In this document: positions 53,706-62,323 of the stretch, piece after piece | Layout: every line of letters begins with the position of its first letter | Numbering within the stretch: position 1 is the first letter of the stretch | NCBI GenBank assembly: GCA_036262035.1 | Contig: DATAJS010000010.1 | Coordinates: 1 to 64,000 of the forward strand | Direction: 5' to 3' | Origin: Burkholderiales bacterium | GTDB lineage: Bacteria > Pseudomonadota > Gammaproteobacteria > Burkholderiales > SG8-41 | DNA length: 64,000 nt | Program-made: the position numbers and the translations under genes | The notes under the pieces: generated by a model | The model's input: the letters and a program-made list of their open reading frames with translations, nothing else | What the model was told of the DNA's origin: nothing | Databases searched by the model: none

Positions 53706-54391
53706 TTCAATATGAACCTTGCGTCCACCGCCACCGCGTCGCTCTTCGACACGATGAGCGGGTTGATGTCGGCTTCGGCGATGTCGTCGCCGTGTTTCAT
53801 CAGCAGCCCGTTCTCGCCGCCGATCTTCATCAGCACGTCGACGATCGCGTCGCGCGATGCGGGCTCGCGGCCGCGCGCGCCTTTCAGCACCGCCGCGCCT
53901 TTCAGCTCGTCGATCATTTCCTCCGCGTCGACGCGCGCGATCGGGCAGATGCGGAAAGCGACGTCGGCCAGCACCTCGACGAAGATGCCGCCGAGACCCA
54001 CCATGACGAGCGGCCCGAAATCGGGATCGCGCAGGCCGCCGACCACGATCTCCTGACCCGCCGGCACCATCTCTTCCACCAGCCAGCCTTCGACTTTCGC
54101 CGGCCTGATCTTCGGCAGCGCGGCCATCCCGGCGATCGCGGCTTTCACTTCATCGGCGCTCTTCAGGCCGACGCGCACGCCGCCCGCATCGCTCTTGTGC
54201 AGGATGTCGGGCGACACCACTTTCACGACGACGGGAAACGTCATCCCGGCAACGCCGTGATCGACCGCGGCCGCGTCTTTGACCACCGTCGTCTTCGGCA
54301 CCGCCACGCCGAACCGGGCGAGCAGGGCTTTGCCTTCGGCTTCGCCCAACGCCTGCCGTCCGTCCGCTTTCGCTTTCTGAATAAGATTCAT
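53702..54391 (-). CDS. NDP-forming acyl-CoA ligase, beta subunit (ATP-grasp)
   Basis: The ATP-grasp half of the two-subunit ligase, 229 residues. FPVVVKVVSPDILHKSDAGGVRVGL near residue 55 is the nucleotide-binding strand pair, and EADINPLIV near 210 supplies the magnesium-binding acidic residues. It is followed without a gap by the alpha subunit. It sits between the biotin carboxylase and the alpha gene, in the same direction. Confidence 0.92.
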   Translation of the reverse strand: MNLIQKAKADGRQALGEAEGKALLARFGVAVPKTTVVKDAAAVDHGVAGMTFPVVVKVVSPDILHKSDAGGVRVGLKSADEVKAAIAGMAALPKIRPAKVEGWLVEEMVPAGQEIVVGGLRDPDFGPLVMVGLGGIFVEVLADVAFRICPIARVDAEEMIDELKGAAVLKGARGREPASRDAIVDVLMKIGGENGLLMKHGDDIAEADINPLIVSKSDAVAVDARFILK

Positions 54392-54399
54392 TCGTTCGG

Positions 54400-54536
54400 T
54401 TTTCCTCTGCGCGCCTCTGCGTCCTCTGCGGTTAAAAACGCCTTTGACTTTCCCTGGCGTCCTTTGCGTCCTTTGCGGTTAAAGCTTTCAAAGGCGCGGT
54501 GCGTAACAAAGCTTCGCGGCTAACGCACCCTACGAT
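54400..54536. repeat. Two direct family A right arms followed by a family D palindrome
   Basis: Arms at 54400-54434 and 54447-54482 point the same way, so there is no long hairpin here. GGTGCGTAACAAAG and CTAACGCACCCTACGA follow. The end of the family D copy forms the TAG stop of the biotin carboxylase gene. Confidence 0.85.
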
Positions 54537-55882
54537 TTCTTCTTCGCAAGCACCTCGGGGATGAGCCCGGTGTGCACCGCACCGGCGCGGAACTGCTCCG
54601 ACTTCAGGATCGCCACCACCGCCGGGATGTTGTTCTTCACGCCCTGGATCTCGAACGCTTCCAGCGCGTCGAAGAGGCGGTCGATCGCCGCCTCGCGAGT
54701 ATCCGCGCGAGCGATCACTTTCGCGATCAGCGGATCGTAGTGCGGCGTCACCGCCCGCCCTTCGGCGAAGCCGGTGTCCACCCGTATCCCGTCGCCGCTC
54801 GGCGGCCTGAAGACGTTGAGCGTCCCGGGCGAGGGATAGAAGTTCTTCGGGTCTTCCGCATACACGCGAGCCTGTATCGCATGGCCGCGCACCTGCACCG
54901 GCCCCGAAACGACATCGCTCAGCTTCTCGCCCGCGGCGGAACGGATCTGCGCACGCACCAGGTCGACTCCGGTCACTTCCTCGGTCACGCCGTGCTCGAC
55001 CTGCAAGCGCGTGTTCATCTCGAGGAAGTTGAACGAGCCGTCGGCGCCGCGCAGCATCTCGACGGTGCCGATGTTGTCGTAGCCCATGTCGCTCATGATG
55101 CGGGCGATCTTGTCCGCGAGCGCGGTCACTTCTTCGCGCGATATCGCCGGCGCCACCGCTTCCTCGATCACTTTCTGGTTGCGCCGCTGCGTGGAGCAGT
55201 CGCGCTCGAAGAGGTGCATCGCCGACCCGTGCTGGTCGCCGAGCACCTGGAATTCGATATGACGCGGCTTCTCCAGCAGACGCTCGAGATAGACCTCGGC
55301 GTTGCCGAAGCCGCGGCTCGCGAGCGAGCGCGAACGCTCGACCACCTCGACCAGCTTCGATTCGTCGGTCGCGGGCAGCATGCCGATGCCGCCTCCGCCG
55401 CCCGCCGGCTTCACCAGCACCGGGAAGCCGATCTCGCGCGCAGCGGCCAGAATCGCGTCGGGCTCGGCCGGCAGCACGCCCGAGCCTTTCGACATCGGCA
55501 TGCCGTGCTTCGCGGCGATCTCGCGCGCGCGCGTCTTGTGACCCATCGCGTCGATCCACTGCGGAGACGGCCCGATGAACGCGACGCCTGCGTCGATCAC
55601 GCGCTGCGCGAACTCGGCGTTCTCCGACAGAAAGCCGTAGCCCGGATGCAATCCGTCGGCGCCGGAACGCTTCAGCACCTCGACGATTTTCTCCTGGTCG
55701 AGATAGGACTCGCGCGCAGGCGCGGGGCCGATCTCGTAGGTTTCGCTCGCCATCGCGAGATAAGGCGCGCCGGCGTCGGCTTCCGAATACAGCGCGACCG
55801 AGCGGATGCCCATCGCGTTCAAGGCGCGGAGGACGCGGGCGGCGACGGCGCCGCGGTTTGCCACCAATACTTTGTCGAACAT
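54530..55882 (-). CDS. Biotin carboxylase subunit of an acyl-CoA carboxylase
   Basis: This ATP-grasp enzyme carboxylates biotin with bicarbonate. The 450-residue length fits a stand-alone AccC-type subunit with no biotin domain. FDKVLVANRGAVAARVLRA opens it, GGGGGIGM is the Gly-rich lid, and FLEMNTRLQVEHGVTEEVTG is the catalytic block. Biotin must be carried by a separate protein, probably that encoded at 63271. Carboxyltransferase genes lie just upstream and at 60668. Substrate could be acetyl-, propionyl- or another acyl-CoA. Stop codon lies in a family D repeat. Confidence 0.92.
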   Translation of the reverse strand: MFDKVLVANRGAVAARVLRALNAMGIRSVALYSEADAGAPYLAMASETYEIGPAPARESYLDQEKIVEVLKRSGADGLHPGYGFLSENAEFAQRVIDAGVAFIGPSPQWIDAMGHKTRAREIAAKHGMPMSKGSGVLPAEPDAILAAAREIGFPVLVKPAGGGGGIGMLPATDESKLVEVVERSRSLASRGFGNAEVYLERLLEKPRHIEFQVLGDQHGSAMHLFERDCSTQRRNQKVIEEAVAPAISREEVTALADKIARIMSDMGYDNIGTVEMLRGADGSFNFLEMNTRLQVEHGVTEEVTGVDLVRAQIRSAAGEKLSDVVSGPVQVRGHAIQARVYAEDPKNFYPSPGTLNVFRPPSGDGIRVDTGFAEGRAVTPHYDPLIAKVIARADTREAAIDRLFDALEAFEIQGVKNNIPAVVAILKSEQFRAGAVHTGLIPEVLAKKKS

Positions 55883-55885
55883 CGG

Positions 55886-55925
55886 TTCTACCCGTTCACT
55901 CGTTCACCTGTTCACCCGTTCACGC
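55886..55925. repeat. CGTTCAC short tandem repeat
   Basis: Degenerate units CCGTTCACTCGTTCACCTGT continue to 55925, the complement of the block at 50946. It fills the gap between the carboxylase and carboxyltransferase genes. Confidence 0.7.
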
Positions 55926-55933
55926 AGTCGGCA

Positions 55934-57469
55934 TCAGTAACTCGTCGGCCAGCTACGCATCAAATGCTGCCCCACGCCTTTGGTCATGCGCAGCTTGTAG
56001 ACGTCGAGCATGCGGATGAGGTAATCGCGCGTCTGTTCGGGGCGGATCACCGCCTGCGCGGCGTACACCGACGCGAGCCCCCACACGTCGGAGCCCTGGC
56101 GGATGTTCGCGAAGGCTTCCTCGAAACCCGGATCGCCGACGCCGACTCCGTGGACGATCTTGGTCGCGAACTCGGGGCTCATGAAGCTGATCTCGGCGGT
56201 GGGCCACGCGGCCACCTCGTCGGAATGGCGCCCCCCGCCCATGCACACGTAGGCGCGGCCGTAGCTCTTGCGAACGATCACCGAGATGTGCGGCACGGTG
56301 ACGAGCGTCATCGCGTTCATGAAGTTCATGATCTTGCCCGGCGCGCCGGCGCGCTCGGCGTCGGTGCCGATCTGGAACCCCGGCGTATCGACGAGGATGA
56401 CCAGCGGCACGTTGAACGAGTCGCACATCACGATGAAGTCGACGATCTTGCGGCACGCGTCGGCGTCGAGCGCGCCGCCGCGATGCAGCGGGTTGTTCGC
56501 GATGACGCCGACGCTCTTGCCGCCCAGCCTCGCGAGCGCGGTGACCGCGCTCTTGCCGAAGCGCGGCTTGAGCTCGAAGAGGGTGTCCTTGTCGACGACG
56601 CAGCGGATCACTTTCTTCATGTCGTAGACCTGGGTGCGGCTTTCGGGCAGGAAGCCGAACACCTTGTCCATCTCCGCGCCGGATCCCGCGGGCACCGGCG
56701 CGTCGGGCGGCGCTTCGCGGTGATGGCTCGGCATGTACGAGAGATATTTCCTGAGCGCGTCGAAGACCTCTTCCTCCTTGTCGACGACCTGGTCGACGAG
56801 CCCGGTGATCTCCGCGTGCATGCGCCAGCCGCCGAGCTCCTCCGCGGTCACTTTCTCGCCGAGCGCCATCGAGACCAGGCGCGGGCTCGATACCGCCATC
56901 GTCGCGCCCTTGTGCATGACCGCGAAATCGGAAAGGCACATGAGCCAGGTCGACGAACCGAAGGCCGGCCCGAGCGCCGCGGCAGCCATCGGTATTTCGC
57001 GCATGCGCCTGAACTGCGTCGGATCGTTGCCGAGGAGCTGGCCCATGCCGCGCGAGCCCATCGCGTCGGGCAGCCTCGCGCCGGTCGATTCGCCGACGAC
57101 GACGAGCGGCATGCCGCGCTCGGTCGCGGTGCGCTTCATGTGCGCGACCTTCTTGCTGTTGGTCGCGGACGTCGAAGCGCCTTTCACCGTGAAGTCGTTG
57201 ACGACCACCGCGACGTCGCGCCCGTCGATCCTGCCGAAGCCGGCGAGCTTGCCGTCGGTCTGCGTCTCGTCGGCCTGCTCGGGATAGACGCCCGAGGACC
57301 CGAACAGGCCGGACTCGATGAAGGTGTCCTTGTCGAGGAGGTAGGCGATGCGCTCGCGCGCGTTCCATACGCCGGCCGCGGTGCGCTTGGCGTATTTGTC
57401 TTCGCCGCCGCCGGCGAGCGCCTTGGCGCGGCGGGCTTCGTATTCTTTCAGCAATGCGTCGTATGACAT
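55934..57469 (-). CDS. Acyl-CoA carboxylase carboxyltransferase subunit
   Basis: This transfers CO2 from carboxybiotin to an acyl-CoA. It has 511 residues and two crotonase-like halves. Typical segments are ERIAYLLDKDTFIESG near residue 35, GEKVTAEELGG in the middle and LVDTPGFQIGTDAERAGAPGK in the second half. ATG at 57469 has an AAAGGA site; an ATG ten codons earlier is possible. Together with the neighbouring biotin carboxylase it forms a PCC- or ACC-like enzyme. Confidence 0.92.
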   Translation of the reverse strand: MSYDALLKEYEARRAKALAGGGEDKYAKRTAAGVWNARERIAYLLDKDTFIESGLFGSSGVYPEQADETQTDGKLAGFGRIDGRDVAVVVNDFTVKGASTSATNSKKVAHMKRTATERGMPLVVVGESTGARLPDAMGSRGMGQLLGNDPTQFRRMREIPMAAAALGPAFGSSTWLMCLSDFAVMHKGATMAVSSPRLVSMALGEKVTAEELGGWRMHAEITGLVDQVVDKEEEVFDALRKYLSYMPSHHREAPPDAPVPAGSGAEMDKVFGFLPESRTQVYDMKKVIRCVVDKDTLFELKPRFGKSAVTALARLGGKSVGVIANNPLHRGGALDADACRKIVDFIVMCDSFNVPLVILVDTPGFQIGTDAERAGAPGKIMNFMNAMTLVTVPHISVIVRKSYGRAYVCMGGGRHSDEVAAWPTAEISFMSPEFATKIVHGVGVGDPGFEEAFANIRQGSDVWGLASVYAAQAVIRPEQTRDYLIRMLDVYKLRMTKGVGQHLMRSWPTSY

Positions 57470-57480
57470 GGGGTCCTTTC

Positions 57481-57505
57481 GCGGTGCGTTGTCACGCACC
57501 CTTCG
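57481..57505. repeat. Family D palindrome at the etfA stop codon
   Basis: GCGGTGCGTTGTCACGCACC, then CTTCGA. The complement encodes the last residues and TGA stop of etfA. Confidence 0.75.
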
Positions 57506-58487
57506 ATTTGAGCTCGGCGAGCGCCTGGGTCAGCGCAGGAACGATCTTGCGGTAATCGCCGACGATGCCGAACTTCGCTTCCCTGAAGATCGCCGCATCG
57601 GGGTCGGTGTTGATCGCGACGATCGCGCGCGCGTTGCCGCAGCCCGCGAGGTGATGGCCGGCACCCGAGATGCCGACCGCGAAGTAGAGATCGGGCGTGA
57701 CGGTCTTGCCGGTGAGGCCGATCTGCTTCGAGTGCGGCACCCAGCCCAGGTCGCAGGGCACGCGGCTCGCGCCCACCGCCGCGCCGAGAACGCCCGCAAG
57801 CGCTTCGATCACCGCGAATCCTTCGGGTCCTTCGAGACCGCGCCCTCCGGCGACCACGATCTTGGCGTCTTCGAGACGGGTGCCGCTCGCGGGCTCGCGC
57901 TCGCGACGCACGACGCGCACGCGCGCACCCGGCGCGGGTGCATCGAGCTTCACGATCCCGCCTTCGCGCGGCGCATCGTCCCGTGCGCTTCCGACGCCCG
58001 GCCGCACCGTCGCGACCGCCGCGCCTCGCGCGAACGAGATCGTCTCGCGCGCGTTGCCGCCGAAGCAGGCGCGCGTGCACGCGATACGCTCGGCGTCTGC
58101 GGCTAGGGCGATGCAGCCCGTCGCGACGCCCGCGCCCAGCCGGAACGCGAGGCGCGGCGCGAGGTCGGCGCTGGCAGGCGTGTGGCCGGCGAGCACCAGC
58201 GCAGGCCGAAGCTCGCCGGCGAGCTTCGCCGCCACGGCGAGCCACGGTTCGCTCTCGTAATCCTCGGCGTCGCGTGCGCAGACATAGACGCGATCGGCGC
58301 CGTGCGCGACGAGCATGTGCGCCGCGTCGGCGTTATCGCTGAACAGCAGACACACTGTTCCCTCCCCCTCAGGGGGAGGGTTAGGGTGGGGGTGGGTTTC
58401 GACCAGCGATCGCGCGAGCCCGAGCGCCTCCAGCGTCAACGCCGTCACCGCACCTTCGCGCGTCTCCGCGATCACCAGCACGCTCAT
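57492..58487 (-). CDS. etfA: Electron transfer flavoprotein alpha subunit, with in-frame repeat insert
   Basis: The FAD-binding subunit that passes electrons from acyl-CoA dehydrogenases to the quinone pool, 331 residues. RGLEGPEGFAVIEALA, VGASRVPCDLGWVPHSKQIG and LYFAVGISGAGHHLAG are the C-terminal FAD-domain signatures. After LARSLVE in the N-terminal domain comes THPHPNPPPEGEGT, coded by a family F repeat at 58359-58399; this lies in a loop and is absent from usual EtfA. The ATG overlaps the etfB stop (TGATG). Confidence 0.92.
   Translation of the reverse strand: MSVLVIAETREGAVTALTLEALGLARSLVETHPHPNPPPEGEGTVCLLFSDNADAAHMLVAHGADRVYVCARDAEDYESEPWLAVAAKLAGELRPALVLAGHTPASADLAPRLAFRLGAGVATGCIALAADAERIACTRACFGGNARETISFARGAAVATVRPGVGSARDDAPREGGIVKLDAPAPGARVRVVRREREPASGTRLEDAKIVVAGGRGLEGPEGFAVIEALAGVLGAAVGASRVPCDLGWVPHSKQIGLTGKTVTPDLYFAVGISGAGHHLAGCGNARAIVAINTDPDAAIFREAKFGIVGDYRKIVPALTQALAELKSKGA
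58359..58399. repeat. Family F repeat inside the etfA coding sequence
   Basis: The plus strand reads CCCTCCCCCTCAGGGGGAGGG followed by TTAGGGTGGGGGTGGG. A similar block precedes the Bug gene at 47009. In etfA it keeps the frame and adds about 14 residues. Confidence 0.82.
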
Positions 58488-59290
58488 CAGACGAGTCTCG
58501 CTTCGCGCAGCCGCGCCGCCAGAGCGCGCGCCTGCACCGCTTCGTCGGCGCCTTCGATGAGCTCGCAGCGGTTTTCTTTTTCCGGAAAGAAGACGCGCTC
58601 CCGGACCCGCAGCGACGCGTAACGTTCGAGCGTCGCGCGCTCGACGCCGACGTCCGCCGCGGACTTGACCGCCAACGGCTTCCTGGCGGCACGCATGGTT
58701 TCGCGCAGGCTCGGCGCGCGCGCGGCGCCGATCTCGTTCGACACCGTCACGACTGCGGGAAGATCGGCTTCGACGGTCTCGCGGCCGTCGGCGAGCACGC
58801 GCTCCACGACCGCGGTCTTGTCGTTCACCTCGACGTTGCACGCGAACGTCACGACGGGAACCCCGAGCAGCTCGCCGACACCGCAGCCGACGATGCCGGC
58901 GTCGGTATCCGAGGCCTGGCGTCCGGCCAGTATCAGATCGACGGCACCCAGACCGGCGATCGCACGCGACAAGGCATACGCCGTCGCTTCGGCGCCGGCG
59001 TCTTCGAGCAGCGGATCGCTCACGAGCACCGCCTCGTCCGCGCCCATCGCGAGCGCATGCTTGAGCGCGTTGCGCGCGAGGTCGGGTCCGATGCCGAGCG
59101 CGGTGATCTTCGCCTCGCCCGCGCGCTCGCGGATGCGCAGCGCAGCCTCCATGGCCTGCTCGTCGAACGGGCTCATCACGAGCTGCACCCCGGCCACCGG
59201 CACGACTTTCTTCGCCTGTTCGTCGATTCTGAACATGCTGAAAGCGGTTTCCGGATTCGGGACTTGTTTGACGCAGACGACGATGTGCAT
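58487..59290 (-). CDS. etfB: Electron transfer flavoprotein beta subunit
   Basis: The AMP-binding partner of EtfA, 267 residues. HIVVCVKQVPNPE begins the chain, MSPFDEQAMEAALRIRE is next, and LAGRQASDTDAGIVG is the nucleotide-binding signature near residue 126. VSDPLLEDAGAEATAYAL lies before it. It lies 4 nt after the sulfite-oxidase-like gene and overlaps etfA, so the three are likely cotranscribed. Confidence 0.95.
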   Translation of the reverse strand: MHIVVCVKQVPNPETAFSMFRIDEQAKKVVPVAGVQLVMSPFDEQAMEAALRIRERAGEAKITALGIGPDLARNALKHALAMGADEAVLVSDPLLEDAGAEATAYALSRAIAGLGAVDLILAGRQASDTDAGIVGCGVGELLGVPVVTFACNVEVNDKTAVVERVLADGRETVEADLPAVVTVSNEIGAARAPSLRETMRAARKPLAVKSAADVGVERATLERYASLRVRERVFFPEKENRCELIEGADEAVQARALAARLREARLV

Positions 59291-59294
59291 GCGG

Positions 59295-60536
59295 TCAAAC
59301 GACGGTCACGTCAGCGGGGACGATCCCGTCGAAATGCTTGCGCTGGTAGTTCCACGGTATCACCGGTTGCACGCGGCCGGTCTCGTCGGTGGCGCGGGCA
59401 CGGATTCGATGCTGGCCGGGCTGCGCGTCCCACAGGTACGACCAGCGCACCCACAGCCAGCGCTCGCGCGGCTCTTCGAGATGGGCGTCCTGCCACGTCG
59501 CGCCGTCGTCGACGCTCACTTCGACGCGGGTGATCGTGCCCATGCCGCTCCATGCGAGGCCGCGCACCTTGTGCTCGCCTCGCGGCAGCGGCGAATCCTC
59601 GTCGAGCGGATCGACGATGATGCAGCGCACCCCCATCGAGGTGATCATCTCCTTCTTCGGGTCCTCGGGGCCTTCGCCGTAGACGAAGTAGTGGTGCTGG
59701 TAGTAGCACTGGGGCAGGTGGTCGAGCACCTCGATCTGCTCCAGCCACTTCACCCACCAGTTGCCCGACCAGCCGGGCACGACCGCGCGCACCGGCGCGC
59801 CGTGGATGTGCAGCAGGTACTCGCCGTTCATCGACCACGCGAGCAGCGTGTCGGGATGCATCGCTTTCGCGATGGGCAGACCTTTCTCGTAATTGATGAC
59901 GCCCGGGTCGACGAGCTGGAAGTCCGAGCGCCCGACCGAGCGGTACTGCACGGCGAGATCGGGCTGGCCGCGATCGAAGCCCTGCATGCGCACGCTGACC
60001 GCGCTCGATTTGAGGCCCGCTTTCTTCAGCACCGCCGCCAGCGGCACACCGGTGAACTCGCCCGCGCTCATCGCGCAGGTCGTGGTCGATTCGTTGCCGA
60101 TCTCTTCGGTCGACGGCACCGCGTTCTTCTCGCGCATCGCGGCGCGCTTGTTCATGTCCTGCTGGTTGATGCGCGAGGGCTTGCGACCGCCTTTCTTGAG
60201 GTAGTCGAAGTAACCCGCGTCGTTGCCTGCGCATTCGGTGACCGCGCGCACCGTGCGGCCGGGGAGCTTCTGGAGGTCTTTCAGCGAAAGCTCGATCGGC
60301 TTGTCGACCTCGCCGCCGATGGTGAGGATCCAGTCGTCGGGGTGGATGGGGTCGGGGACTTCGAGCTGGTTGACGACGTAGTACGCGTCGGTGGGCGTGA
60401 TCAGCCCTTCGAGCTCGGTGATCGGCGCGCGGCCGTTGATCACGCGCCCCTGCGAATCCTTGCCCGCGATGAGCGCCGGACGCTTGCGGTCCGGCCAGCC
60501 CATCACCCAGTCGCCTTCGATCTCAGGTCGTGCCAT
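59295..60536 (-). CDS. Sulfite oxidase-family molybdopterin enzyme
   Basis: A molybdenum-cofactor oxidoreductase of the sulfite oxidase/SoxC/nitrate reductase family, 413 residues. Cys102 in TECAGND is the molybdenum ligand; HGAPVRAVVPGWSGNWWVKW is the cofactor-binding signature, and the C-terminal part has the Mo-co dimerisation domain (KVRGLAWSGMGTITRVEVSVDDGATW). No Tat signal peptide is present, unlike SoxC or periplasmic sulfite dehydrogenases, so it may be cytoplasmic. Its position just before etfBA suggests ETF could accept or supply electrons. Confidence 0.9.
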   Translation of the reverse strand: MARPEIEGDWVMGWPDRKRPALIAGKDSQGRVINGRAPITELEGLITPTDAYYVVNQLEVPDPIHPDDWILTIGGEVDKPIELSLKDLQKLPGRTVRAVTECAGNDAGYFDYLKKGGRKPSRINQQDMNKRAAMREKNAVPSTEEIGNESTTTCAMSAGEFTGVPLAAVLKKAGLKSSAVSVRMQGFDRGQPDLAVQYRSVGRSDFQLVDPGVINYEKGLPIAKAMHPDTLLAWSMNGEYLLHIHGAPVRAVVPGWSGNWWVKWLEQIEVLDHLPQCYYQHHYFVYGEGPEDPKKEMITSMGVRCIIVDPLDEDSPLPRGEHKVRGLAWSGMGTITRVEVSVDDGATWQDAHLEEPRERWLWVRWSYLWDAQPGQHRIRARATDETGRVQPVIPWNYQRKHFDGIVPADVTVV

Positions 60537-60555
60537 CGGTGTCTCCTCACGGGTT

Positions 60556-60647
60556 CGTCATTCCGGACCGGCGGTAGCCGATGTGATCCGGAATCCATTT
60601 TCAAGCTTTTGACGTCAAGATGGTTTCCCGCTTTCGCGGGAATGACG
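60556..60647. repeat. Family B palindrome without family A arms
   Basis: It runs from CGTCATTCCGGACCGGCGGT to TCGCGGGAATGACG with GGAATCCATTTTCAAG inside. It lies between two minus-strand genes and is the only full family B copy not enclosed by family A. Confidence 0.85.
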
Positions 60648-60667
60648 TCGGGGGCGCGCGCTCCACG

Positions 60668-62236
60668 TCAAGGGCGCACTCCGTACTTCGCTTTCGGACC
60701 CAGCTGCGTCTTCAATCTCGGCTGCAGCGCTTCGATGAACTGGCACAGGTAGGGCCGCGTCTCGCGCGGATCGATGAGGTCCTCGATCGCGAACGCTTCG
60801 GCGGTCCTGAACGGCGAGGCGAGCTGTCTCAGCTCTTCCTCGATCTCGCGCTCGCGCTTCTCGGGATCTTCCGCTTTCTCGATGTCGCGCTTGTAAGCCG
60901 CTTTCACCCCGCCTTCGACCGGCAGCGAGCCCCAGTGGCCCGACGGCCACGCGATCTTGAAGTTCAGTCCCGCGCGGTCGATCACGCCGCCGCCCGCGAC
61001 GCCGTAGCACTTGCGAACGAGCACCGTGAACACCGGCACGCTCACCTGGAAGCCGAGGAAGCGCGCCCGCACGCCTTCGCGCAGGATCGCGTCCGATTCG
61101 GACTCGACGCCCACCATCAGCCCGGGGATGTCCGCGAAGAACACGATCGGGATGTTGAACATGTCGCAGAGCTCGATGAAATGGCCCTGCTTGCGCGCCG
61201 CCTTGTAATCCATGATGCCGCCGAACATCGGGTTGTTGGCGACGATGCCGACCACGTAGCCGTCCATGCGCGCGAGCGCGGTGATCACGGAGCGGCCGAA
61301 CGTCGGCTGGATCTCGAAGAGCGAGCCGCGGTCGACGACCATCTCGACCAGCTTCTTCATGTTGTAGGCCTGGCGGTCCGAGCGCGGCACGATCTTGGCG
61401 AGCGCATCCTCCGCGCGGTCCGCCGGATCGCCGGTGCGCATCACCGGCGGCAGCTCCCACACGTTCGTCGGCATGTAGGAGAGGAAGCGCCGGATCTGCG
61501 CGATGCAGTCGGCTTCGTCTTCCGCCACGTTGTCGATGGTCCCCGCGGTGTCGACCGCGACCCTGGTGCCGCCGAGATCGTCCTTGTGGATCTTGTTCCC
61601 GAACGCGCGCTCCACCACGGGCGGTCCGGCCGCGAAGATCTGGCCGGTGCCTTTCACCATGATCGACCAGTGCGACAGGATCGCGCGCATCGACGGTCCG
61701 CCCGCGGTCGTTCCCATCACCGCCGAGACGACCGGAACGACGCCGAGCAGGTCGGCCGAGCGCTCGCAGCCGTCCTGGCCGTAGCCCGGAACGACGGTAT
61801 AGCCCTTGCGCTTCGCGGTGTTCACGGTGCCGCCGGTGCCGTCGATGAGGTTCACCAGCGGGATGCGGTACTCGTACGCGAGGTCCTCGATGAAGCCGCC
61901 CTGGCCGCCTTTGCGGCGGTCGCTGCCGAAACCGGTGCCGGCGCGGATCGTGTAATCCTCGCCGCCGACCGCGACCGGACGCCCTTCGATCTTGCCGAGG
62001 CCCATCACGTACGGCGCGGGCTCGAAGCCGGTGAGCTGGCCGTGCCGGTCGTAGCTCGCGCGGCCCGCGAGCTTGCCGACTTCCCTGAAGCTGCCGCTGT
62101 CGAGCAACGCCGCGATGCGCTCGCGCACCGTGAGCTTGCCGGCGGCGTGGTGCTTCGCCACGGCCTCGGCGCCTCCGCACGCTTCGGCGAGCGCGCGGCG
62201 GCGGTGTATCTCTTCGATCTCGGGGAGCCAGCTCAT
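60668..62236 (-). CDS. Acyl-CoA carboxylase carboxyltransferase subunit (second)
   Basis: A second carboxyltransferase, 522 residues, clearly different from the one at 55934. TVRERIAALLDSGSFREVGKL near residue 50, GVVPVVSAVMGTTAGGPSMRA in the first half and FFADIPGLMVGVESESDAI in the second are family segments. It presumably shares the single biotin carboxylase and carrier but acts on another acyl-CoA. It is divergent from the GntR gene, with an operator-like palindrome between. Confidence 0.92.
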   Translation of the reverse strand: MSWLPEIEEIHRRRALAEACGGAEAVAKHHAAGKLTVRERIAALLDSGSFREVGKLAGRASYDRHGQLTGFEPAPYVMGLGKIEGRPVAVGGEDYTIRAGTGFGSDRRKGGQGGFIEDLAYEYRIPLVNLIDGTGGTVNTAKRKGYTVVPGYGQDGCERSADLLGVVPVVSAVMGTTAGGPSMRAILSHWSIMVKGTGQIFAAGPPVVERAFGNKIHKDDLGGTRVAVDTAGTIDNVAEDEADCIAQIRRFLSYMPTNVWELPPVMRTGDPADRAEDALAKIVPRSDRQAYNMKKLVEMVVDRGSLFEIQPTFGRSVITALARMDGYVVGIVANNPMFGGIMDYKAARKQGHFIELCDMFNIPIVFFADIPGLMVGVESESDAILREGVRARFLGFQVSVPVFTVLVRKCYGVAGGGVIDRAGLNFKIAWPSGHWGSLPVEGGVKAAYKRDIEKAEDPEKREREIEEELRQLASPFRTAEAFAIEDLIDPRETRPYLCQFIEALQPRLKTQLGPKAKYGVRP

Positions 62237-62283
62237 GGGAACGACGGGGTGGGGCGGGAGCGAAGGACTTTAACCCGGCAGGA

Positions 62284-62297
62284 GATTGTTGACAATC
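62284..62297. promoter_or_regulatory. Operator-like palindrome GATTGTTGACAATC
   Basis: GATTGT and ACAATC are perfect 6-nt inverted arms around a 2-nt centre. It lies in the 87-nt gap between the divergent carboxyltransferase and GntR genes, 27 nt before the GntR ATG. FadR/GntR regulators often bind TTGT-N-ACAA type sites, so autoregulation and control of the carboxyltransferase are likely. Confidence 0.5.
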
Positions 62298-62323
62298 CTA
62301 CGAGGCGCTCCCATCCTGCGCAC

